In this document: positions 51,539 through 58,468 of the stretch, piece after piece
Numbering within the stretch: the stretch's first letter is position 1
Layout: the number at the start of each line of letters is the position of its first letter
The notes under the pieces: generated by a model
The model's input: the letters and a program-made list of their open reading frames with translations, nothing else
Told to the model about the DNA's origin: nothing
Database searches by the model: none
Program-made: the position numbers and the translations under genes
Origin: Anaerolineales bacterium UBA5797
GTDB taxonomy: Bacteria > Chloroflexota > Anaerolineae > Anaerolineales > Villigracilaceae
Direction of reading: 5' to 3'
Assembly (NCBI GenBank): GCA_002418205.1
Contig: DIDP01000012.1
Location: 1-64,000 of the forward strand
DNA length: 64,000 nt

Positions 51539-53176
51539 ATGAAATCAAACCTGCAAAAGATCGAGCATGTCGTTGTGTTGATGCTGGAGAACCGTTCGTT
51601 CGATAACCTGCTCGGGTGGCTGAAGCATCCGGATGACAGAGGCGGGCAAAAGGTCAATGGCGTGGCGGGCAAGGATTTGAAAAATCCCATCCCAGAATAT
51701 GCGCGCCCGGCGGATGGCACGTCATTCGTTTCCGTCAGTGTCGGGGATCCGATCGACATGACCTACCCCAACCCGGACCCCGGCGAAGAGTACGCACATG
51801 TCAACACGCAGTTATTTGGGAGCGTCAATCCGGAGGAGAACCGCCTCAGTCAACATGACGCGAAACCGCTCAAGCCCTACAACCTGCCAGACCGGATGCC
51901 AAAGACCGCACCCATGAGTGGCTTTGTGATCGATTATGTCAACCACCTCAACGCGTTGAACGAGAAAACGCCCGGCAAGGGCATGCCTTCATATGAGGAA
52001 TACAAGATCATCATGGATTGCTTCCCCGAGGAGGCAGTGCCGGTCATGAGCGCGCTTGCAAGGGAATATGCGGTCTTCGATGCCTGGTTCGCCTCCGTGC
52101 CCAGCCAGACTCTCTGCAACCGTTCCTTCATGCACGCCGCCACATCGCACGGCTATGTTTTGAATTCCACGCTCATCCGCTGGATGATGCACACCTCCCC
52201 CACCATCTTCAGCCGCATCGAAAAAAAACAGGACCCCAAGGTTACATGGAGGATCTATTACGACAGGCTCGATATCCTTCCTTTGGTCGGGTTGCAATAC
52301 CCGGCTCTATTGAAATACCGCCGCTCGAACTTGAGAACGATGGAGGATTTCGAAAACGATGCCTCCGTCGAAGGCGGGCTTCCCAGTTATTCCTTCATCG
52401 AGCCGCGCTTCATCATCGATCATAACGACCAGCATCCGCCTGTGAAGGGGCCGACCCTCTTCCGCACATCGAGCGTGCTGGCTGGCGAGCAGTTGATCGA
52501 GCGCATCTATAACGCCCTGCGCAACGGACCGGATTGGGAAAAAACCCTGTTCATCATCACCTTCGACGAACACGGCGGATGTTACGATCACGTCCCGCCG
52601 CCCGTGGCGGTACCGCCGGATCCGAAAAAGCCAAAGGGCGAACAGGATTTCAAGTTCGACCGCCTGGGCGTGCGCGTGCCGACGATCATGGTCTCGCCTT
52701 ATATCAAACGCGGCACGGTGATCTCCGAGGTACACGACCACACATCCATCATCAAATTCCTCTGCGACCGCTGGGGGCTGAAACCGCTGACAGGGCGCGA
52801 TGAAGCCGCCATAAATTTTCATAACGTCTTGAATCTTAAAGAACCGGATCTCAGGAAGGATTTTATGCTCGCATCCCGTCCCTATCGCGCCACCCGGGGA
52901 ATGCTCGATGAACCCATCAATGACCTGCAAAAGACGATCCTGTTCCTTCTGGCTGCCCTTGAAGATGTCCTTGAGTTGATCGAGGAAAGACACCTGTTCG
53001 ACAAGGTGCGGGATGCCGTGGAACTCTTCATCGACGAGAAACGCGTTGCCCATATCAAGACCGTCGGGCAGGCGATCAGTTTCACCATCTCCGTAGACAG
53101 ACGCGTGACGAAACACCTGTCATTTTTCGACTGGTTGAAATTGAGGGTCAAAATAGCCCTTGGAATTGCCCCATGA
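51539..53176 (+). CDS. Phospholipase C-type phosphoesterase (PF04185 family)
   Basis: 545 residues from the ATG at 51539, which has AAAGGA at good distance; an ATG three codons earlier overlaps that site. The family of non-haemolytic phospholipase C and acid phosphatases: IEHVVVLMLENRSFDNLLGW near the N-terminus (metal and nucleophile region), SVPSQTLCNRSFMHAATSHG (about 180-199), FIITFDEHGGCYDHVPPP (about 340) and the late metal site HTSIIKFL. There is no signal peptide, unlike most bacterial phospholipases C of this family. The C-terminal 130 residues are an added helical/basic part. First gene of a six-gene operon with lipid- and sulfur-related enzymes. Confidence 0.87.
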   Translation: MKSNLQKIEHVVVLMLENRSFDNLLGWLKHPDDRGGQKVNGVAGKDLKNPIPEYARPADGTSFVSVSVGDPIDMTYPNPDPGEEYAHVNTQLFGSVNPEENRLSQHDAKPLKPYNLPDRMPKTAPMSGFVIDYVNHLNALNEKTPGKGMPSYEEYKIIMDCFPEEAVPVMSALAREYAVFDAWFASVPSQTLCNRSFMHAATSHGYVLNSTLIRWMMHTSPTIFSRIEKKQDPKVTWRIYYDRLDILPLVGLQYPALLKYRRSNLRTMEDFENDASVEGGLPSYSFIEPRFIIDHNDQHPPVKGPTLFRTSSVLAGEQLIERIYNALRNGPDWEKTLFIITFDEHGGCYDHVPPPVAVPPDPKKPKGEQDFKFDRLGVRVPTIMVSPYIKRGTVISEVHDHTSIIKFLCDRWGLKPLTGRDEAAINFHNVLNLKEPDLRKDFMLASRPYRATRGMLDEPINDLQKTILFLLAALEDVLELIEERHLFDKVRDAVELFIDEKRVAHIKTVGQAISFTISVDRRVTKHLSFFDWLKLRVKIALGIAP

Positions 53177-54114
53177 ACTTCATCGCCTCCATTCTGGACC
53201 ATCAACCTGCCCTCGTTATAGACGGCGCCCTCGCCACCGAACTCGAACGCCGCGGCTACGATCTCAAGGACGAATTGTGGTCGGCAAAGATCCTGCTCGA
53301 AAAGCCTGAAGCCATCCGGCAGTTGCATTACGACTACTTCAAAGCCGGCGCGGACTGTGTCATCACAGCCAGTTATCAAGCCACCATCGCAGGCTTCATG
53401 AAACGCGGCCTGACCGAAACCGAATCCGTTGACCTGCTCAAGAAATCCGTGCGGCTCGCCATTGAAGCGCGCGATGAGTTTTGGAACAACGAGGCAAACC
53501 GTTCCGGACGGATGAAACCGTTCGTCGCCGCGTCTGTGGGACCATACGGCGCGTACCTGGCAGACGGTTCTGAATATCGCGGGAACTACGGACTCAGCGA
53601 AGAACAGTTGATGGATTTCCACCGTCCGCGCATGAAGGCGTTGATCGAAGCGGGCGCGGATATCCTCGCGTGCGAGACCATCCCCACCCCCATCGAAGCG
53701 CGGGCGCTGGTCAAACTTCTGGGCGAGTTCCAAAGCGTCCACGCCTGGATCAGTTTCAGTTGTCGCGATGAGGCGCATGTCAATGAGGGGGATAAACTCG
53801 AGGACTGCATCCGGCAGGTCGAAGCGAGTCCGTATGTGGATGCGGTCGGGATCAATTGCACCTCGCCGCGTTTCATCCCATCCTTGATCCGCGAAGCGAA
53901 GAAGGCAACGACCAAGCCGATCCTTGTGTATCCCAACTCCGGCGAGACCTACGACGCGACGAAAAGCGACTGGGATGGGCATCCCGTCTATGGATCGTTC
54001 AGCGAGGAGGCGAAAGTCTGGTATGAGGCTGGCGCGCGGCTGATCGGCGGCTGTTGCCGCACCACGCCGGAGGACATTCACGGCATTGCGGGTTGGGCGA
54101 GATCATCGAGTTGA
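53173..54114 (+). CDS. mmuM: Homocysteine S-methyltransferase
   Basis: 313 residues. Transfers a methyl group from S-methylmethionine (or SAM) to homocysteine, giving methionine. Zinc ligands: Cys in GINCTSP (about 235) and the Cys pair in GGCCRTTP (about 298). Also ALATELERRGYDL, the DCVITASYQATI helix and YPNSGETYD. The length fits MmuM rather than the multi-domain MetH. It overlaps the phosphoesterase stop by four bases and is followed seven bases later by the PAP2 gene. Cytoplasmic. Confidence 0.9.
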   Translation: MNFIASILDHQPALVIDGALATELERRGYDLKDELWSAKILLEKPEAIRQLHYDYFKAGADCVITASYQATIAGFMKRGLTETESVDLLKKSVRLAIEARDEFWNNEANRSGRMKPFVAASVGPYGAYLADGSEYRGNYGLSEEQLMDFHRPRMKALIEAGADILACETIPTPIEARALVKLLGEFQSVHAWISFSCRDEAHVNEGDKLEDCIRQVEASPYVDAVGINCTSPRFIPSLIREAKKATTKPILVYPNSGETYDATKSDWDGHPVYGSFSEEAKVWYEAGARLIGGCCRTTPEDIHGIAGWARSSS

Positions 54115-54121
54115 GGCGCTC

Positions 54122-54748
54122 ATGCAACCGCCTCTCAAAAAACGGATCATTCTTTTTCTCGCCGCGGCCGCCCTCCAGGCGATCTACACTCCCACAAGCC
54201 TGCTGTTGAAAGGCGGCATCGAACCCAGGCTGCCGATCGATGTCTATCCGCTTTGGATCGTCTGGGTCGTCCCCTACGTTTTGTGTTATCCGCTTTGGGC
54301 ATCGGCGTTCGGATGGCTGATCTGGAAAATGGAGGAACGCCTGTTCCGCGCCGCGATCGCCGGGCTCTTCTTCGCAATAATGCTCGGCGTCTCGACCTTC
54401 ATCCTGTTTCCCACTTACGTTGTGCAACCCGAACTCACGGGCACAGACCTCCTTTCGAGAATACTGGATTCCATCCAGGTTGCGGGCGGCGATCACGACG
54501 CCCTGCCCAGCGCGCATATTTACATCACGACCTTTCTCGCCTTGTTTTACCGGGAGTGGTACCCGCGTTATAAATGGCTGTGGCTGTTCATCGTTGTGAC
54601 CGTTTCGCTCTCCACGCTCTTCACCGGACAACACTACATCGCCGACGTGCTCGCCGGTTATCTGACAGGCTGGCTGGGCTACCGCTTCGGTCTCTGGTGG
54701 AATACAATCGGCGGAAAATTCAAACTGAGGAAAATATCCCATGCCTGA
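54122..54748 (+). CDS. PAP2-superfamily membrane phosphatase
   Basis: 208 residues, six membrane helices. The later two PAP2 motifs are present: ALPSAHIYITT (about 135-145, catalytic-type His) and TGQHYIADVLAGY (about 175, His...Asp). The first motif (KxxxxxxRP) is not visible, as in the Aur1/Ipt1-like PAP2_3 branch that works on phospholipid head groups. The start is the ATG at 54122; upstream in the same frame there is only sequence overlapping mmuM. It fits a lipid theme with the phospholipase gene in the operon. Confidence 0.82.
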   Translation: MQPPLKKRIILFLAAAALQAIYTPTSLLLKGGIEPRLPIDVYPLWIVWVVPYVLCYPLWASAFGWLIWKMEERLFRAAIAGLFFAIMLGVSTFILFPTYVVQPELTGTDLLSRILDSIQVAGGDHDALPSAHIYITTFLALFYREWYPRYKWLWLFIVVTVSLSTLFTGQHYIADVLAGYLTGWLGYRFGLWWNTIGGKFKLRKISHA

Positions 54749-55259
54749 TCTGAAAATCTCGCGTCCGAAATTTCCAAAAGGATATGCGGACAACCCCGCC
54801 TCCTACGTGGACTGGGAGTGGGTCGCCGCGCAATTGACCGAAGCCAAAAACTATTGGCTGTGTTCCGTCCGTCCCCCTACGCCGGAGGCTCCAGGCGGAC
54901 GACCGCACGTTGTCCCGCGCTGGGGCGCATTCCTCGACAACAAACTTTTCTACGACGGCAGCCCCGAAACGCGTCACGTGCGCAACATCCTGGAAAACCC
55001 GTACGTTTCGCTGCATCTCGAAAGCGGAACGCAGGTCGTCATCATGGAAGGCACATCCCGACCGGTGGAAAGACCTGAGCCCGAATTTGCAAAAAGACTC
55101 GCAAAAGCCATCTCTGATAAATACGCGGACCAGGGCTATTCGCCGGAGCCGGATCAATGGAACGATGGCGGTTTATATGTGTTCAGGCCGCGCCAGTGCA
55201 TTGCGTGGACGGTCTTTTACGAGAACCCGACAAAATTCATCTTTGAACCGGAGGCATGA
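54741..55259 (+). CDS. PPOX/FMN-binding split-barrel protein
   Basis: 172 residues of the pyridoxamine-phosphate-oxidase-like split barrel: KNYWLCSVRPPTPEAPGGRPHVVPRWGAF (about 33-61, two strands with the flavin/F420-contact loop), TRHVRNILENPYVSLHLES, then strands to GTSRPVERP, and a C-terminal CIAWTVFYENPTKFIFEP. Such proteins bind FMN, F420 or haem; the ligand cannot be told here. It overlaps the PAP2 gene by eight bases. Confidence 0.78.
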   Translation: MPDLKISRPKFPKGYADNPASYVDWEWVAAQLTEAKNYWLCSVRPPTPEAPGGRPHVVPRWGAFLDNKLFYDGSPETRHVRNILENPYVSLHLESGTQVVIMEGTSRPVERPEPEFAKRLAKAISDKYADQGYSPEPDQWNDGGLYVFRPRQCIAWTVFYENPTKFIFEPEA

Positions 55260-55260
55260 A

Positions 55261-55566
55261 ATGATCGTTAGAATGTGGCACGGCAGGGTACCGACCTCAA
55301 AGGCGAAAACTTACCGCGAATTCACCATCGGGCGCGCCATCCCCGATTACCGATCGGTGGAGGGCAACCTCAGCGTACACATCCTGGAACGCACCGAAGG
55401 CGACATCACCCACTTCATCACGCTCACCTTCTGGAAGGACCTGGAATCCATCAAGGGTTTTGCAGGCGAGGATGTGGAAACTGCCAAGTATTATCCCGAA
55501 GACAAAGACTTCCTGCTCGAATTCAACCCGAAGGTCGTTCACTACGAGGTGGTCGGACAGTCGTAG
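55261..55566 (+). CDS. ABM-like dimeric alpha/beta-barrel protein
   Basis: 101 residues starting one base after the PPOX gene's TGA, with GGAGG upstream. The pattern MIVRMWHGRVP, YREFTIGRAIPDYRSVEGNLSV, THFITLTFWKDLESIKGFAGE and a last strand VHYEVVGQ matches the antibiotic-biosynthesis-monooxygenase type fold. Such small barrels act as cofactor-free oxygenases or unknown binders. It stops directly at the next start codon (TAG ATG). Confidence 0.75.
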   Translation: MIVRMWHGRVPTSKAKTYREFTIGRAIPDYRSVEGNLSVHILERTEGDITHFITLTFWKDLESIKGFAGEDVETAKYYPEDKDFLLEFNPKVVHYEVVGQS

Positions 55567-56175
55567 ATGTGGATCTACATCCTGCAAGGGGTCGGGTTGG
55601 GTTTTTCCGCTGCGGTTCTGCCGGGACCGTTCATGGCATACCTGATCTCCCAGACTTTATCGCGCGGCTGGAAGCGCGCCCTGCCCACCGCGCTTGCACC
55701 CCTCATCAGCGACGGTCCCATCATTGCGCTTTGCCTGTTGGTACTGAGTCAGGTGCCGACCTGGTTTGAACGCACCCTGTATTTTGCAGGCGGGGCTTTC
55801 ATTTTGTACCTCGCCTACGGCGCATTCAAAGCCTGGAGGGATTTCGATTTAAACCCCGCCACCTACAGCCCGGAGACCGGGCAAAGTATTCTCAAAGCCG
55901 CCATGATGAATGCCCTCAGCCCGGGTCCGTACATTTATTGGAGTCTGGTCACAGGTCCCATTTTGCTACGGGGCTGGCGTGAGACCCCGATCAACGGGAT
56001 CGGGTTCCTGGGTGGGTTCTACGTCACGATCGTTTCAAGCCTGACCGCGATCATCATTGTCTTTGGGATCGCCCGACAACTGGGTCCCCGAGTCAACCGC
56101 GCCCTGCTGGGCATTTCCGCCATCGCCCTGCTGTGTTTCGGGTTGGTTCAATTGTGGCTGGGGATCTCCGGTTAG
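55567..56175 (+). CDS. LysE-family exporter
   Basis: 202 residues, six membrane helices, with the LysE/RhtB start GVGLGFSAAVLPGPFMAYLIS and the mid-protein AMMNALSPGPYIYWS. Such proteins export amino acids or small metabolites. Last gene of the plus-strand operon, with zero spacing to the preceding gene; its stop overlaps that of the convergent acpS by four bases. It might export the product of the sulfur or lipid reactions, but the substrate is unknown. Confidence 0.85.
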   Translation: MWIYILQGVGLGFSAAVLPGPFMAYLISQTLSRGWKRALPTALAPLISDGPIIALCLLVLSQVPTWFERTLYFAGGAFILYLAYGAFKAWRDFDLNPATYSPETGQSILKAAMMNALSPGPYIYWSLVTGPILLRGWRETPINGIGFLGGFYVTIVSSLTAIIIVFGIARQLGPRVNRALLGISAIALLCFGLVQLWLGISG

Positions 56176-56543
56176 CGATCCAATATCACCACCGCGACCG
56201 CGACATCCCCCGCATGTGAAATGCTGACGTGGATTTGTGCCGCATTCGTTTCTTTCATACGTTTCTCCGCCTCCCCGCTGGCATGGATGTGCGGCTTCCC
56301 CGACTCGTCACTCAACACCTCGATCTGCGTGAACCAGACCTCCTGCTGTATCCCCGCACCGATGGCTTTCATGAACGCCTCCTTCGCCGCGAACTTCCCG
56401 GCGAGATGCTCGGCTTTATTCCGATATCTTTCGACCGCCTTGAGTTCAGCATGTGTGAACACCCTGCGCAGAAAGGCTTCGTTTTGAATGCTGTCTGCGA
56501 TCTCCTTGATTTCCACAATGTCAATCCCAACACCAAGCACCAT
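56172..56543 (-). CDS. acpS: Holo-[acyl-carrier-protein] synthase
   Basis: 123 residues. Transfers phosphopantetheine from CoA to acyl carrier proteins. Motifs GVGIDIVEI (4-12, Mg-binding Asp) and LAGKFAAKEAFMKAIG (about 47-62), plus the VSISHAGDVAVAVV end. It lies eight bases after a fatty acyl-AMP ligase gene and near a stand-alone ACP, its probable substrate. Genome-wide AcpS for fatty acid synthesis often sits elsewhere, so this copy may serve either role. Confidence 0.92.
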   Translation of the reverse strand: MVLGVGIDIVEIKEIADSIQNEAFLRRVFTHAELKAVERYRNKAEHLAGKFAAKEAFMKAIGAGIQQEVWFTQIEVLSDESGKPHIHASGEAEKRMKETNAAQIHVSISHAGDVAVAVVILDR

Positions 56544-56551
56544 GCCTCACC

Positions 56552-58111
56552 TCAATATTCCGGATACAGGATCCTGCCCTGCACGCGCAAACTTCCATTC
56601 AAATAAGATTCCCTTAATTGTACATGCTGTATCTTGCCATTGTGTGTCCTGGGGATCGTGCGCGGCTTGACCAACACCACGCGCGCCGGACGCAAGCCCA
56701 AACGGTCATGGATCGCGTTCACAATTTCCAGAGTCAATTCATAGCCCCATTCTGAAATATCCTGCCTCTCGCGCACCTCGACAAAAATATACGCCTGTTC
56801 CCCCTCCGCACGCCCGCGGTCGATGCCTACCGCGGCGCAAGTACGCACGCCAGCGAGCGCGTCCACGGTTTCCTCGATCTCCTGCGGCGCGATCGTCTCG
56901 CCCGCATGCTTGATGATATTTTTCTTCCGCCCCACGATATACAGGCAACCGTCGCCATCGAGATACCCCAGGTCACCGCTGTGAATAAAACCATCTTCTG
57001 TGAATAATTCCTTCGTCGCCGCTTCGTTGTTGAAATATCCGCCCGAATTCGCCGCGCTCCTGATCAGGATCTCCCCATCCTCAGCGATCCTCACCGCCAC
57101 ATCCGGGAATGGACGACCAACCGAAACCAATCCGTTCGCATCGAGGCGCGCCGGCCTTTGGGGAGTCTGCATGCTGACGCCGACGGTCGCCTCCGCCAAC
57201 CCGTAACCTGCCACCATTACATTGACCAGTCCAAACGCCGATTCGAATCCCGTTATCGTCGCGGCACGGACGGGTTCCGCCGCGTTCAACGCCACGCGCA
57301 GGCTGGTGATGTCATATTCGTGCAGCGTGTCGATATGTCGCAGGCACAGACGATAGGCGAAATCGGGAGCCGCGGTAAAGGTCCCGCGTGAAGCGTGAAT
57401 GGTCTTGAACCAGTCACGGATGGATCGCAGGTCCGCGGGCAACAGATGAGTCCCGATCCCAAGATAAAACGGGACCATCGTCATCAGGATCAAGCCCATG
57501 TCGTGATAGACCGGCAGCCAGCTGACGAAGATGTCCGCGTGTGTGATCTGCATCCCGGCGATCATCTGGCGCATGTTCGTGAGCAGGTTGGCATGGGTCA
57601 ACATCACGCCTTTGGGATCCCCCGTACTGCCTGAGGTGTATTGCAAAAATGAAATATCGTCCGGCTGGATTTGTGGAAAGTCGTGGATCGCAAACGCCCG
57701 CTTTTGCCTCGTCAGCAAACTGTCGGTCGCCAAGACTACAAAGCCTCTCGATTCGAGTTCATCCTTTTTAGCTGAAGCCTCCGGCAGGACAACGATCCGC
57801 GCCTCACAGGATTTTGCAATGGACGCGATCCGTTCCGCGCTCGAATCCGGAAACAGTGGAACGGCAATTCCACCCGCGCGTTGTACGCCATAAAATGCAA
57901 AGAAGAACTCCGCCTCGTTTGGCAGAGCGATGACCACACACTCCTGTCGTCCCATCCCCTGTTCGAGGAGGATGGAAGCAAACTCGTTGACTCGCTGCCA
58001 AAGGGAGGAATAAGAAGTCGGTTGTCCCTGAAACGTGAAGGCGGTCTTGTTCCCCGATTCATCGGCGCGATGTTCGAGCATTTCGATGAGGGTGGTAATC
58101 TCCAATCTCAA
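56552..58111 (-). CDS. Fatty acyl-AMP ligase (FAAL-like)
   Basis: 519 residues of the ANL adenylating family: LQYTSGSTGDPKGVMLTHAN (A3), VSWLPVYHDMGLI (the FAAL-typical segment), GYGLAEATVGVS (A5), HSGDLGYLDGDGCLYIVGRKKNII (A7-A8) and a C-terminal TIPRTHNGKIQ with the adenylating Lys. FAALs load a fatty acid onto an ACP rather than onto CoA. The gene starts with TTG (58111, or the TTG two codons later, which has better GGAG spacing). An ACP gene lies 32 bases upstream and acpS eight bases downstream, which fits direct transfer to that ACP. Confidence 0.83.
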   Translation of the reverse strand: MRLEITTLIEMLEHRADESGNKTAFTFQGQPTSYSSLWQRVNEFASILLEQGMGRQECVVIALPNEAEFFFAFYGVQRAGGIAVPLFPDSSAERIASIAKSCEARIVVLPEASAKKDELESRGFVVLATDSLLTRQKRAFAIHDFPQIQPDDISFLQYTSGSTGDPKGVMLTHANLLTNMRQMIAGMQITHADIFVSWLPVYHDMGLILMTMVPFYLGIGTHLLPADLRSIRDWFKTIHASRGTFTAAPDFAYRLCLRHIDTLHEYDITSLRVALNAAEPVRAATITGFESAFGLVNVMVAGYGLAEATVGVSMQTPQRPARLDANGLVSVGRPFPDVAVRIAEDGEILIRSAANSGGYFNNEAATKELFTEDGFIHSGDLGYLDGDGCLYIVGRKKNIIKHAGETIAPQEIEETVDALAGVRTCAAVGIDRGRAEGEQAYIFVEVRERQDISEWGYELTLEIVNAIHDRLGLRPARVVLVKPRTIPRTHNGKIQHVQLRESYLNGSLRVQGRILYPEY

Positions 58112-58130
58112 GTCTCCAATTTTCAGACGG

Positions 58131-58163
58131 GGATTGCTTCGGGCTACAACCCTCGCAATGACA
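58131..58163. repeat. Dispersed GCAATGACA repeat overlapping the ACP stop
   Basis: GGATTGCTTCGGGCTACAACCCTCGCAATGACA matches the right half of the 43084-43165 copy. It contains the last codons and the stop codon of the ACP gene. Confidence 0.65.
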
Positions 58164-58389
58164 AGTGCTCCCTCACCAACTCCAGCAGATCCGCAGGCGT
58201 GCGGACTTTTGCGATCTCCGACTCTCTGACCGTGATCCGATATTTCTCCTCCAACGCGGCGACGAGATTCGCCACGTCCGCGGATTCAGCCCCCAGGTCC
58301 TCGATCAGAAGCGAATTTTCAGATACCTCCCGCGCGCCTAGCTGAAGGCTCACCATTTTTTTGATCTCTTCTATTGAGACATCGGTCAT
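58144..58389 (-). CDS. Stand-alone acyl carrier protein
   Basis: 81 residues. A four-helix ACP with the phosphopantetheine serine in DLGAESADV (Ser36) and a helix III/IV pattern REHLSLRGL at the end. The DSL consensus is replaced by AES, seen in specialised ACPs. It is first in the acp-FAAL-acpS run. Its last six residues (LSLRGL) and stop codon lie in a dispersed repeat, so the natural C-terminus may once have been different. It probably carries the acyl chain activated by the FAAL. Confidence 0.82.
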   Translation of the reverse strand: MTDVSIEEIKKMVSLQLGAREVSENSLLIEDLGAESADVANLVAALEEKYRITVRESEIAKVRTPADLLELVREHLSLRGL

Positions 58390-58468
58390 AATGTAACACC
58401 TTTGCGATGATGACTTTGAGAAACTGGTGTAATATTATCATTATTCGATTATTCTTTCGGAGGTGGAC

